NCBI RefSeq assembly: GCF_000203795.2
Contig: NW_006281107.1
Span: 754,965 to 818,964 of the forward strand
DNA from: Batrachochytrium dendrobatidis JAM81
Lineage: Eukaryota > Chytridiomycota > Chytridiomycetes > Rhizophydiales
Direction of reading: 5' to 3'
DNA length: 64,000 nt
The notes under the pieces were generated by a model, which was not told where the DNA came from, made no database searches, and worked only from the letters and a program-made list of their open reading frames with translations. Position 1 is the first letter of the stretch; each line of letters starts with the position of its first letter. Of this stretch, positions 1-12,218 are shown in pieces. The translations under genes and the position numbers were made by a program.

Positions 1-230
1 TATACGAGCTGGACACTATGGTTGGTCAATAGTCTTTTCAAGTTATTGAAGACTGTATGAAATGCATAGTTTATGCCTCGATAGATAGTAGGCATATTTA
101 GTCTGCGATTTGATACCAAGTTTGGACGAGATACTAAATCCAACACAATTCATAACCTTAATCGCGACAAATTGGTAACCCAACTCAACATCATCAAACC
201 TAATATTTGGGGTTTGTGCCATTCTCATCA

Positions 231-2173
231 ATGGAAGTAAAAAGCGAGCAGGTTCTAACCACAAGTGATGTAGATGAACTTAGTGTGGAAGAGCTATCCA
301 AGGTATGGTGCGAGTATAACTATCATGCGTTTATTCCTCGGTCACAAGTTGCATCTAATAGATGCTTTGTATCAAACTATGGCTACGAACGTGTATCTTG
401 ACTGTATTTGTAATACATACGAGTATTTTGGCATGACTTATTGTTTTTGGTCTTGTAGGTTGTGTTTAATGCAGTCAAGAGCGGAAACTCTTTGCTGCTA
501 TCAAAGATATGCTCCAATAAAAATCAGCCTGCTGTACAGATATTGCTTACACATACTGATAGTCATGGCTCGACTGCTCTCTTGCTTTCAGGTACATGAA
601 ATCTAAAATGTCCGTGCTGTTGTGCATGAGTAGATACAACGTCATGTTTTGATGCATTTACAAATTAAACTGATTTATCCGCTCATGGACCAATTTGTAC
701 TGAATCATGCTCATTTGACTGGTAATAAATAGTATCTGGGGCTCACTTGGAAGTGTCACAATTGCTTCTCAAGGTAATGCAATGATAATCCATGCATGAC
801 ATGAATCTGTCACCAGCTGTTTACTCGTATTTATTCTTGAACTAAACTTAAATGTATTTATCAGCTGGGTGCAAATGCCAACGATTCAAACGCATATGGA
901 TGGACACCTTTAATGCTTGCCTCGTTAAACGGTGATCTTCCTCATGTCAAGCTTCTTCTTCATCACGGTGCTCAAATCGATGCCACATCTAGTTTTGGAC
1001 TGACATCCCTGACCTGTGCAGTACGTACTGCCAGTCTCCAAGTCACCCAACTTCTTTGCGAATCGGGTGCAAACGTGAATCTTACTGGTGGGATGACTGG
1101 GCTGACTCCACTCATGCTCGCGGCGAATTCAGGATGCACGGAAATTGTTATTTTCCTGTTACAGAACGGTGCTGAATGCAACGCACAAAGTAAAATCAAC
1201 GGATGGACAGCATTGATGTATGCTGTAAACAATTTGTCGCAACAGGAACCTGCTACCAAAAAATGGTTATCAAAAGAAGAGCATTGGAAGGGAGCAGATG
1301 TCGTTCGGACTTTGTTGGATTTTGGCGCGGATATTGATATTAAAAACTGGATGGATCAGAGGGCTGGGGAAGTTGCATGGACAAATAGAAAAGAGTGTGG
1401 TGATGTGTTTGCCAAGCTATGTAAAGAAAGGCGAACAAGATCTGGGCAAAGTCCTGAGGCGACTGATTTTCCTCAGCTTTCACCCGCTACTACAAAGCAG
1501 GTTAGTCTAATCATGACATTGGATTTTGGTTGATATGAATCAATGTGTAAAATTATGCAATGTTCATATGCATTCAAGGCTAATATTGAGATGGACACTG
1601 GTATTTATACGCAACGATCCAGGGATGGTTTTCTCGATTGACTAGTGGTGAGTTTGGAGGAACACGAGAACGAGTGCAAGGATTGTCTTTGGATGATTCA
1701 AAACGAAGTGCGACACGAACAATCAAAGGCAATAGATGGACAACTGCTACAAACGATCCTGGTGCAATTGGTGAGTTTAACTGGACAGCACAAACCAATA
1801 CTACAAGATGCAACTAACCCAACCTGTTGGTTTCTAATTATCAGAACCAATGTGCAACTCGCCCATGCCAACTACCAATGCATCTATTTCTTTACGGCCA
1901 GCCAATTCGGTAGTGTATATTTTAGCACGCAATATGCTTGTTGTGTATCATAAATATTCACATTATACTATTGATCAAACAATGTAGATACGAAGACATT
2001 TATCACACAGCTCAGAAAAGTTTGTTTTTTCAGAGGCATCAGATATGGATGCGCAGACTTTAGAACAATCTGAGGATACCAACTCGTTCCTGATTCCATC
2101 CATTCCAAAACGGCCCAAAAACTTGGAGCTTCATCGAGAACGAACCAAACGATCAACTGCTCCAGCCCAGTAG
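231..2173 (+). CDS. Ankyrin-repeat protein, 7 exons, about 410 aa
   Basis: Exons: 231-302, 459-591, 733-773, 865-1500, 1623-1770, 1845-1909, 2036-2173; all phases agree and give about 410 residues. Residues ~40-265 form ankyrin repeats: GWTPLMLASLNGD, GLTPLMLAANSG and GWTALMYAVNN are typical repeat starts, with LLLHHGAQIDA-type repeat ends. The C-terminal ~130 residues are Ser/Thr/Arg-rich and low complexity, ending in a basic KRPKNLELHRERTKR stretch. Ankyrin arrays bind proteins; no enzymatic domain is visible and no partner can be named. The start is the first ATG in frame with the first good donor (gtatgg). The gene converges on malate dehydrogenase, with 116 bp between stop codons. Fit to ANKS-type proteins is possible, but no SAM domain is seen. 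Confidence 0.8.
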
Positions 2174-2289
2174 TAAAATATAACACCAACCAAAGGAGAT
2201 ATAATCACCACCAAAAAACAATGCAATAAAGACCCAGAAAACGTACAGTCAGTACAAGACAATAAAGCAATAATATTTCAAGATTCAAT

Positions 2290-3679
2290 TTAAAGAGAAG
2301 CCTTGGCAACAAAGTCGACACCCTTTTGAATGTTAGCCTTGAGCTCAGCAGCAGCAGCCGTGTAGAGAACCTTTTCGTGGGCAGAGAGATTGGGGAGTGG
2401 GTGAGCAACAGCAACACCATCAACCTATATAAACCATTGTCGATGTGAGTGATACTATATCTAGACGCTGTGGTGTAGATGAACAAGTTTGAAAACAAAG
2501 TCAAGGATCATTTTCGGCAGTAGAACCAACTTACGCCAAGTTCGACAACAGTTGAAAAGTATTCGAGACCATCGGCAGCAGCAACATCGGTCTTGATATA
2601 AGTGCATTCTTTGATACCAGTTTTCTTGTGAACACTGGCTTCAAGAAGAGAGTTGACAAAACGAGCACCGGCATATGCCATAGAAAGAGTAGCAGATCCA
2701 GCACCATTCTTGGCCTTGACCACTTCGTCACCACCAAACTGGATGCGCTGAACGAGGGCATCACGCTGAGCATCGGTGAATTGGTGGGGAAGCTATATAG
2801 TAGATTCAAAACGATAGATCCAAACATTCAATGAGAGTTAGAGCATGAAGAAATACTATTCAATGCACAAAACCACATACCGCAGACAGAATGGGAAGAA
2901 TGGTAGCACCAGAATGACCACCAATCACAGCAACGTTGGTAGATGCAGCAGCAGTTCCAGCGATCTCGCTAACAAAAGAGGCAGCACGAACCACATCAAG
3001 AGTGGTGACACCAAAGATGCGACGGAAGTCGAAGACGCCGTGCTGTTTGAAGACCTCGGCAACAATGGGGACAGTGGAGTTGACAGGGTTGGAGATGACA
3101 GCAATGAATGCTTTTGGACAGTTTCTAAGTCAGGGTTAGATCTACTGCACAATTCAAACACTGATGCAACAAGACTTACTTGGCACAACCAATGGCGAGG
3201 TTCTTGACAATACCAGCATTAATGTTGAATAGATCATCACGAGTCATGCCAGGTTTACGAGGCACACCTGCTGGGATCACTACAATATGAGCACCCTTGA
3301 GAGCATCTGCCAGCTGTTCATCACCCACATAGCCAGTGACCTGTTACCATCCATAGCAATATTTTACAATCCATGCAGAAAGGTTAGATTACTTGACAGA
3401 AATGAACTGCTTCAAGGTACAGTAAAGATCAAGCTATTCATGCACATGAAATCAGCATGATTACCTTTGCAGGAGTGTTGATGTGCGACAGATCAGCAGC
3501 AACACCAGGGGTATTGACGATGTCGAAGAGAGCAAGTTCAGTGACAGACATGTTGCCCTTGAGCAGAAGCGAGAGAGGCTGGCCAATACCACCAGCAGCA
3601 CCAAGAACAGCAACTTTAACCTAATACAAGGAATTAGAATGGGATCTGCATGTACTTTAGAAATCACACTCGTTACCAT
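2290..3679 (-). CDS. MDH: Malate dehydrogenase, mitochondrial/bacterial-type clade without presequence
   Basis: NAD-dependent interconversion of malate and oxaloacetate. Exons (minus strand): 3677-3679, 3465-3620, 3180-3340, 2881-3124, 2535-2792, 2290-2424; they sum to 318 aa, the usual length. The protein starts [20 protein letters not shown] (NAD-binding glycine motif). It has the substrate-binding segment [12 protein letters not shown], then ISNPVNS, and the catalytic-histidine motif VIGGHSG. The first exon is only the ATG codon, followed directly by an intron starting gtaacg. No mitochondrial presequence precedes the Rossmann fold, and the C-terminus KASL is at best a poor peroxisomal signal. 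A cytosolic product is therefore inferred, unless a leader exon further upstream was missed. Confidence 0.93.
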
Positions 3680-4076
3680 GTTTGTAATAAATGTCGATAT
3701 GAAAAAGTAAAACTTGATTTAAACATTGAATTCAACAATTGTATTTGATTGTGAATCTAATTCCATCGTCATATTTGATATAAAAACACAAAGTCAATCT
3801 ATTGGAGATTGTTACTGTTGATAAAATTATACATTTGAATGTATAGATTCATTAAACCTTTTAGATAAAGAATTTGTACAATCTCAATATCCATCAAGCC
3901 AGAATCTGATGAGAAAAACACTAGTCATGAGTGATTCTGAAAGTACAAAACAGCCAGTTTTCATTAAAACACTACAAATCACCATTCCCACAAACTGGTG
4001 TTTTTGTCAACCTTTTGAATTGGTTTGATCTTATTAAATCATTGCATTTCGTTTGAAATCCTACCAATACAATATA
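3680..4076. other. Intergenic, divergent promoter region
   Basis: About 400 bp of AT-rich DNA between the divergently transcribed malate dehydrogenase and RBM26/27-type genes. It presumably carries both promoters. I see no ORF, repeat copy or clear TATA element. Confidence 0.6.
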
Positions 4077-6749
4077 ATGCTTTTTTCTGAAGCAGCCACT
4101 GAAGCATTAAAGACTTACCTTGTCAGTACTCTTGAGCGAATGTATGTACTTGATGATTTACTATATTCAAGCGAGCCTTTGCAAATCACTCCATTGTGCA
4201 AGATTCCTTTGTAGTGCTAACAGATTCAATCCTCTTTTGCTATTTATCTTACACTCTTGTCATATATCTAAACATACGGTATGGGCTCTATTCTAGCTCT
4301 GATGCTGACTCTACCGTTCTTGCAGATTATGTGATTGCTTTGCTAAAGCATGACAAGGCAGTTGCGGCACTAAAAGAAGACTGTCTGGCAGAATTGGTGG
4401 ATTTCTTAGCGAATGGTTGTGATGTGTACTTTTATCATACTTGATCTTTTTCCTCCATCAAAAGTTACTGATCCTGACTGTATCCAACAATCACTATAAA
4501 CACTTTTAGAAACCGAAGATTTTGTACAGCAACTATTCGAGGCACTAGCCAATGATGCGTTTTCCAATGCATCCATAGCAGGGCCAAGCGATGCCATTGA
4601 ACTATCCGCTGTATCTCATGACCAATCAGCTACTCAAGATATAGATGCTAATTCATCACTTCCATTAAAACGTTCACGAAAAGAAACCAATGATGGCAGT
4701 GATTATGTTGCACAGTATAGCGATGATCGTCCAGACAAAATAGCACGAACTGCATTCAATACGACTCAAAGTAATGGGAACCGTGAATCTGCCTATAATA
4801 AATCTGAATCATCGACTGAACTTGGATCCAAACAATTCGATGGCTCTCGTGATAATAATCAAGGCATGGATCATCGTTTTGGTTCAAGAAATGATCGTGA
4901 CTCTCGATCTAACAATACCAGAGGAAATAACAATATGGACAGTCGAAGAGGCCACTGCTTCAACTATGAAGGTAAACTTCATTCCAAGATAAGCATGTTA
5001 AACATGGCTACATCTAATTGTTAAACTATTGATATTCAATTTACAACTATAGCAAAAGGCTACTGTCTTCGAGGAGAAGCATGTCCCTACAATCATGGGC
5101 CTGAGGCTTTACTGATTGACAATATGAATGCTACCGCTCGCCAAAACGGTATGACAGGCTTTGGAATGAACTCGGCAATGATGCAAGGAAATGGTACGAA
5201 TCAAGGAAATTTCCCGCAAATGGGAACAAGACCTATGGATCCATTATCTGGAGCTGGCTCTCGTCCTCAATTTAACCAACAAGGCCGCTCATGGCCTACT
5301 CGTGGCGGTGGTCAATCTGGTCGTGGAGGATTCGCAGGCCATACTTACCAACAGCGTACTCGAAAATCTGATACAGTACTCGTTGTTGAAAATATTCCGT
5401 TAGAATCTTGCGCCATGGATAAAGTTAATGCCTATTTTAAAGCTTTTGGTGCACTAACGAATATTCAGGTAGATCCAGCAACCCAAAAGGCAGTCATTCA
5501 ATATTCTAATGCGCACGAAGCCTTGGATGCATATCGGTCGCCTGATCCTATTTTTGGCAATCGATTTGTCAAGGTGTATTGGCAAACGGAACCAGTCAAC
5601 AGTGGTCCAGTGCATGGATCTGACGGTAAGCCTGCAGTTGCATCACACAATCGCTACCAGCTACGAACTGATGCATCACAGACTGCGGGTGGAGCAACCG
5701 TACCTGCTGAACATGCAACCAACGATGGTACAGCAGCAGATGCACATCGTGCTGCAGCTGAGGAGCTTCGTCGTATGCAGCAGGAGAAAGCTAAAGCTAT
5801 ACTCGAATTGCACAAAAGTCAAGAAGCACTGATTTCCAAACAGATTGGCGAGCAAAAGAAAATGATGGAGCGATTGGAAAAGGACACGACGCTAAGTGCT
5901 AAAGATAGAAAGGAGTTGCTACTGAGTATCAAATCACTCTCACTTCAAACTGAGAGCATGGTCGCAAAGGCAGCCACTCAAGCTCAAAGTATAAAATCAC
6001 GAGCTACTGCCAAACCTGTCACGACTACTTCTACTACAGATGCAGCAGCAGGCGAATCTGTAGATCCAGAGTTGCAAACACAACTTTTGGCACTCAAGGG
6101 CGAGGTATGTTGGCTATCATTTGTAAAGATGCAATGCACAATATTGTCGGCTGCTGTGTTATTAAATCTATGTACTGTACTATTTAGGCTCAGAGTTTGG
6201 GCATCACTGACCCGACTGCAAAACCAGTTGCAGGGTTAGGACGTGGACGTGGCGGATGGAATCGTGGACGTGGCGGATATACTCCCAGAGCATTTAATAT
6301 TGACAATCGATCAACCAAGATTTCCATCTCTCCTGTTTCAGAATCCAATTTGGAGGCTATCCGGACTCATTTTGAGGTAGGTTATTGGATGTATGCATGT
6401 GTATTTGAAACACAATTGATGGTTGACTCAATTCATAATTTGATCACCATTTTAGGCTTTTGATGGATTCGTTGAATTTGTAAAATTGGGTGATGACTCG
6501 GCAATGGCCAGCTATCAAATGCGCTGGCAAGCCGAAAAGGTAAAAGCAACACCCATTCCAGTATATTCATATTTAATTTGTAGTGGATGATAGGGTATAT
6601 TTGCGACTAACTCATTTGATGGATTGTTTCTAACCGTACTATAGGCCATGTCCAGCCAATTGAGTGGTGAAGGAATGTCAGAGGTTGAGCTTCAATGGGC
6701 GACAGTAGCAACAGGAGTAACAGAGTCTACTGAGCCAGCACCTGAATAA
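4077..6749 (+). CDS. RBM26/RBM27-type RNA-binding protein (PWI-like, CCCH finger, RRM)
   Basis: Exons: 4077-4141, 4297-4415, 4510-4971, 5053-6104, 6188-6376, 6456-6539, 6645-6749; 691 aa. The N-terminal ~75 residues match the PWI-like helical domain of RBM26/27 (DADSTVLADYVIALLKHDK, LVDFLAN). A CCCH zinc finger lies at ~211-230 with spacing C-x8-C-x5-C-x3-H. An RRM lies at ~321-395 (TVLVVENIPLE, RFVKVYW). A charged coiled coil follows at ~445-525, then RGRGG/NRGRGG repeats and a degenerate second RRM-like segment (KISISPVSESNLEAIRTHF). Homologues (human RBM26/27, S. pombe Rmn1) act with the MTREC/PAXT machinery in nuclear RNA surveillance. That role is inferred from the domain order, which is very specific. 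Confidence 0.88.
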
Positions 6750-6907
6750 CTATGAAATGAAATTTACTTTAACTGGTGGTCTTGTGAACACTTGCATCAT
6801 TCATTCTAATACACAATTGGGTTTCAAAATGGTTTTGGACTTTTGTTGCTGCGCAAACAGATTGTTGGCAGTGCAAAAGTTTCGGATTTTCCTTTGAAAA
6901 TCTCGCT

Positions 6908-6915
6908 TATAAAAG
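6908..6915 (+). promoter_or_regulatory. TATA-box-like element
   Basis: TATAAAAG lies about 100 bp upstream of the ATG at 7011 and just after the RBM26/27-type stop codon. Position and sequence fit a TATA box for the downstream small gene; no other core-promoter element is evident. Confidence 0.35.
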
Positions 6916-7010
6916 GCCGATATTCCTACTTTAACCGCCTGCTTTGCCCATATATTCTGTAGTTTAAGCATCGTCCTTGTCTCATTGTACTATCCTATAT
7001 TTTCACCTAC

Positions 7011-7694
7011 ATGTCACCCACTTACGAAATGCCGAGCAAGAAACGAGTTTTTGACTCGAGCATGACAGATACCACACAGGTAAGAGCATTTTAATATTTC
7101 TAATGGTTCCAGAGCCTGTTTTGCTGGGCTCAGAAACAGTAGCTATTCTGATCATGTAATCCAGCATGATGAGAACTGATGAATAAGACTCGGCTTTACA
7201 CAAACTGATGTGTAAAGCAATGCTTTAGCGAGAAATGGGGAGCATAAGCCAAGACGGACACCATCTCCAACTCGCTGCACCTCTTGTCTCCGACTCTATT
7301 GAACCCCATTTCTAATCATGTTTATTTTTTGATTTAGGCTAAACGACAGAATGTAGCAACTGCATGGCCCATAGCATCCACCTTGCCGTCTTGCCAAGAT
7401 ACGTTCGAGTTGTATCGAGATCACTCCATGCATCAGTCTCACACCCATCCAACGCTTCCACCTACTACCTCCTTGTCAGGTATCAATAATATAATGGCTA
7501 CTTCATATCCTGTACTGGTTTCTCCAGAAAAGCGATCTATGATGGATATAGATATCAATAGCGAGATGATGCAGTCAAGTGGAAGAATGTGTGGAGAGTC
7601 TTTAAAGATCTCCGTCTCACAAAGCGCTCCAAACAGCATTTCAGAGTTTCATCCAAGACTTTTCCGTAACCTCTTGAACGGATCGTTTTGTTAA
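7011..7694 (+). CDS. Hypothetical protein, 2 exons, 141 aa
   Basis: Exon 1 7011-7079 and exon 2 7338-7694, phase 0, with good gtaaga and tttag splice signals. The product is polar, rich in Ser, Pro and Met, with no hydrophobic segment or recognisable domain. A short basic patch (PSKKR) near the N-terminus and SPEKRSMMDID in the middle look like nuclear-localisation or phosphorylation motifs, but that is a guess. Support comes from the TATA-like element upstream and the clean splice, not from homology. I do not recognise the family. Confidence 0.5.
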
Positions 7695-8048
7695 TTGGCA
7701 GTTATTACAATGTATCAACCTTTTTATTGGAAGATGGAGTTGGTATTTATTCCGACTTTTAACAAAAATAAAACTTGTTAAACCCATCATGACTAGATTA
7801 TGGATGATATTCTTGCAGATTCGATTGTTTGGGGTTAAAACTCGGTATAGCTTCATCAGCATCAGTTCTTGATAAAAGCAAACTGTCGACCATCTCGAGC
7901 TGTGTTGTCTCATATCTTACACTAGCAACAGATGAATGGAATACAAGAACGGCATGCCACTAGTCGAGGCAGTGTTTATTCTGCATGTAAAACATGCAGC
8001 TGAAACCTTCAAGTGACCAAGGATATATTCAACTACTTGGTATTTAAA
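7695..8048. other. Intergenic, between convergent genes
   Basis: About 350 bp between the stop codons of the small unknown gene and the TBC protein. AT-rich; I see no repeat copy, RNA gene or credible ORF. Confidence 0.5.
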
Positions 8049-9441
8049 TCAATCTAAATCGGACAATGCTAGCTCCATGACTTCATACTTGATCCGAAAT
8101 GCGTGCGATATGATTTTATCCATATCCAAAACGGGCAGTCTTAGCAACAAGGAGTGTATTTCTGACTGCTCCAGTTCCTCTAGATTATCCTTGACATGAG
8201 ACAACATGGCTAAACAAACAAATACATGAAGGGATAATCCACTTGGCATGGAGAAATAAGTGTCCCATAGTCGCATCACACATTCTAACGGAAGCTCGCG
8301 TGCCAATAGATACTGAAACCAGGATGTGGCCCAATCACGAAAGTTGACTTCCTCCTCTTCAAAATGGTTGTACAGATCCGGCATGAGAATACGAAACAGC
8401 ATGAGAAAGTTGGCTAGTCGTGAATTCAAATCCTTTGTTGCAAGCAATTCGTCTATAAAAATATTAAACAGTATTACAAATTAGCAATCAAAACGCACTT
8501 TGTGAAAGTAATCAAGTTGATCTAGTGTCCTACCAGTTTGGACCAAAAGCTTCTCAAGACTGAAATAAACTTCAGACTCGATGGCTAACGAGCACGCTAT
8601 TGGGCCACAGAGTGAGATCAATACCTCTGGCAATAGGTTTTGAGATCGATGGTGCACATTCAAATAAGCCGACACAACATTCTCAATCTTTTGTTCTATA
8701 TCTACACATCCAGCCTTTTCAAAATCCCTTTTGCGACGCCAGCAATAGCGAGAGGTTTCTCCACGCACTCGCTTGACCAGAGTTGTATTTTCCTTGTTGT
8801 ATTGAAGATACTCTCGATACTTTTCCATATGGATAGAAATTTCCTGGGCTATATACATGGATGAGCATTAAATTGGTTACACAATAGAGTTTTTGTACAC
8901 ATGTCAGATTCATTAAACTAAATGGTCAGTATCTTTTTTATCACAATGAGCAATGGCTGTCTAATCAAACATGTATCAAGCACGAGCCATTGCATACGTA
9001 ATTCTGAAAACTAGTCAATGGCATAAAGGGGTCGTTTGCTGAAACAAGCCAGCTATTCCATCATTTATCAAGCCATACCAAAAATAAAAACGACTCAAAC
9101 TTACACTTGTCAGCAGTCTCAACTCCAAGCAAATATTTCCATACTTGGCCGCGAACCTAGAGGAAATGAGATGGTCGGAGTTGAATGGTAATAAGAGTTA
9201 ATGCAATGATTGTGGGTGAGGAATGTACTCCATCCCCAATATTCATGGGATAAACATGAGGGGAGTAGATGTAGCGGCGACAACAAGGAGCTGCATGCTG
9301 TAATATTCAACGATGACGATCGTTCCATATAAAACACACCTCGTCAGGGATACCATAGCGAGCAGCGGATCTTAGCTTGCCAATGTCTACCAACGACTCG
9401 GCATTTAAAATATCATGAAAATCTGCTTCGGTTGCTGCCAT
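8049..9441 (-). CDS. TBC-domain protein, predicted catalytically inactive Rab-GAP relative
   Basis: Exons (minus strand): 9340-9441, 9105-9156, 8534-8848, 8049-8452; 290 aa, almost only a TBC domain. The N-terminal part is canonical (RYGIPDEVRGQVWKYLLGV), as is the C-terminal half (YFSLEKLLVQ, MPDLYNHF, ELPLECVMRLWDTYF). Active TBC proteins supply an arginine finger in IxxDxxR and a glutamine finger in YxQ. Here the corresponding stretch reads IEQKIEN and the YxQ region reads NLLPEVLISLCGP, so both catalytic residues are missing. A regulatory or scaffolding role on membranes is therefore more likely than Rab GTPase activation. I cannot assign it to a named TBC1D subfamily. The ATG at 9441 is the first in the exon that starts the domain. 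Confidence 0.8.
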
Positions 9442-10021
9442 CGCACAACCAGAAATACTGCAATAGGGCCAAAGTAGACGGGTGTAGCCACCAGCACTGC
9501 AAGTCAAACATGGAGTGTATTATATAAACAATGAAAGTCATTCTTGAGTGAGTCAAGCAGCATTCCTTGAAGACAAACCGGGTGCGTTCAAATAGCATTG
9601 ACAAGACGAAGAATACAAACCAGAAACTTGAAAAAATGCAAGAGAGCAGAAAATTAAATGCACCAAGTGATTGCTTTACCGTAAAGGCAAGACTAGCAAG
9701 AAACCAGAACGAGTGTTATAAAAAGACGATACAGAATACTATATAGCAATAAAATTCGCAAACTACTGGCTGCGATCAGTACTTGTGCAGCCTTTCCACA
9801 TTCTTGAGACTCTTTTTAGTGGATCACGCGCTACACGTGAGTCGCGTTGATGTTGCATTTGAAACCCTCGTTCATCCAACAATGGCTTGTCGAGTTACTA
9901 ACATTCACCCCTCATTGTTTTCTTACCCAACATACACATCGCCGTAAATCCCAACATTTGCTTTTGTTTCGCTACTTTAAAACTGAAACAGTTACACGCT
10001 TTTTTGGTCCATCGTAGCATC
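9442..10021. other. Intergenic, divergent promoter region
   Basis: About 580 bp between the divergent TBC gene and the unknown gene at 10022. Some ORF fragments are present but none has coding character in conserved phase. No repeat-family member is recognised. Confidence 0.5.
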
Positions 10022-11225
10022 ATGGCAAATACATCACATTCAGAGGCGGATATACATGAAAGGGCTACAACGAACCACAAAGAGCATGTCAAGGATAGTG
10101 GAGTGCGCTGGGGATTACAGCTTCATAAACTCTCCATAAGGGATTTCACAGACTCTCCTGCCCTGTCATCAATTAATACTGGAGGTAGCAAGAGTCATTG
10201 ATCAAGTTTGCCTTTATCCATTCGCGTTTGGTTTGATGTCAGCACTTGCACCAGTGCTATAGCTAACTCTACTTTGTTATAATGTAGTGGTTGAAATCAT
10301 GGTTCTGCATGCCTGTGATAAATGCATCTATTCAAAGACAAAGTGAGTTACTTTTTGACATAATCCATTCAAAATGGTGCATTGCATTCCAATGGCATTG
10401 CCTCGACTGTTTTATAACCATTGTAAATATTCAGATGGCTTCTTGCAATGGACATGGGACGCAATGCTTTACAACATATGCATCCTGGTATGCAGCAGCT
10501 ATTGCCTCAAGAAGACGTACAGATTGTTTTGGAAAATTTGTCTGGGAAAGATATTTCCAATGTTCCAGACTACAGCAACATTGGTAATTTATAGTTTTAT
10601 CCACAAATGTATAGCTCTTGAACATTACACGTTTTGCTGATTTCCTACACAATATACTACATTTTTGGCAGATCCTACGCTGAACGATATGGCATTGGCA
10701 ACGCATCATCAAACTGCAGTGTTTTCTCGGCTACTTTTAAGGTATAATTTATGGGAGGCTATTGCAGATTCAGATTATCCCAATGTGCCCAAACAGCCTG
10801 GTGATGCAGTAGATTGGAAAATGTGTTCTTTTACGATGCTACGCAAACGTTTGGCAGACCATTTTGCGACTCAATCCAAACCACTCTCTCTCCTCGATAT
10901 CAACAAAGTAGCCATACAACCATCACATCATTCCAAATCAATCCCTTCTAGAACTAGTATTGTGAGACATGGTCAAGCTCATCGCGATCGATCGCACACC
11001 TCTGTATACTTGCAGCCTGATGTCTCGGAAGTTATACCGATCCAGCAGCAACGCGATGCAACCGAGGTTCACCCATACACAGAGCCCACCAGTGCTTTAA
11101 ACTCCCCGTTTACTCCTCTGACACATGATATATTGCAAGCAAATCTGTCCACTCTGTCACCCATAACATCTACTCTATCTTCACTAGAGCATGCGCAACC
11201 TAACAAACCAACCGCGCCAGGTTAA
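10022..11225 (+). CDS. Hypothetical protein, 4 exons, 306 aa
   Basis: Exons: 10022-10184, 10288-10342, 10435-10583, 10672-11225; every junction keeps phase and ends in a normal stop. The middle third (residues ~65-190) looks like a compact folded domain, with LPQEDVQIVLENL, a hydrophobic AVFSRLLLRYNLWEAIAD helix and FTMLRKRLADHF. The C-terminal ~110 residues are Ser/Thr/Pro/Gln-rich and probably disordered. No family is recognised, no signal peptide or membrane segment is seen, and no catalytic motif can be pointed to. It lies 150 bp upstream of frataxin on the same strand. Confidence 0.6.
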
Positions 11226-11378
11226 TAAAACTTTCAAATATTGAATAAACAGTCCGTTGGATTATAAACCTGTTTGGCAGTGTAAAACCCCAATTGCGTC
11301 TCAATCCAGTTGTGAGTAGTCTACTGCATCTGGGAATTTGCTCGGGAGCATCAATGCAGTCACGTGAAACAGAAAAGA

Positions 11379-12140
11379 ATGGAACGCTCAGTTCACCATT
11401 ACTATCGTATCTTGTACGCTACTCTGTCATCAATGTCTGGCATGCATCGGAGAACAGCGACCACCATAATGTGTCTGAAACAACGCTTAAAACCCATGTC
11501 ACTCCTTGCATTTCATCACCATTACATTCCTCTGATCCAGGTCCACCCACTGCATCCTATCCGATATTACTCCAAAGCTCCAAACACCATCCAGTCAGCA
11601 CATGTACCCTTAGTCAGCCATTCAACCACTCTGTCTGAAAACGATTACCACAAATTCGCTAATGTTTATCTTAATTCTTTGCTGGAGTATCTTGAAGAAC
11701 TTGGTGATTCGATCGACATGGACGGATTCGATGTGGTCTATTCGGTAATGTTTTGCTTGGTCAAGACTTGGGTATGCTTTCAAGAGCTTATAAACTACTG
11801 GATAAGAGACTGATACGTGCTTGTTGGAATGTTGGTTAGAGTGGAGTGCTTACACTTAAACTGGGCGATCATGGTATATTCGTCATTAACAAACAACCAC
11901 CGAATAAGCAAGTGTGGTTATCATCGCCTGTAAGGTAAGGATCCAACCTTGCATGGTTCAACTTGTGATTCGAATTAATGTTTATTTATGCAATACAGTG
12001 GGCCAAAACGATATGATTATGAAGCCAAAACAGGAAAGTGGATTTATGCACGAGACCAGCACTCGTTGGAGGAGGTGATCAATGAAGAGCTGTCGAATAT
12101 GTTGCAACAAAAGGTGAATTGGAAGCCTCCATCAATATAA
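11379..12140 (+). CDS. YFH1: Frataxin, mitochondrial iron-sulfur assembly factor
   Basis: Exons: 11379-11744, 11840-11934, 11999-12140; 200 aa. Residues ~1-75 are rich in Arg, His, Lys and Ser with no acidic residues at the start, as expected for a mitochondrial presequence. The frataxin fold follows: an acidic first helix ([20 protein letters not shown]) that binds iron, then GVLTLKLG, the signature [23 protein letters not shown] and a C-terminal helix with [12 protein letters not shown]. Frataxin works in the matrix with the cysteine desulfurase-scaffold complex. The start codon is uncertain because several in-frame ATGs (11379, 11433 and later) could all give a presequence. Confidence 0.95.
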
Positions 12141-12218
12141 ATACCAAAGATCTTTCAACTTGATCAAATCAATAAACTACAAGCACTCAAAAAACACTTT
12201 TTTTGGCCAACCCATTTA

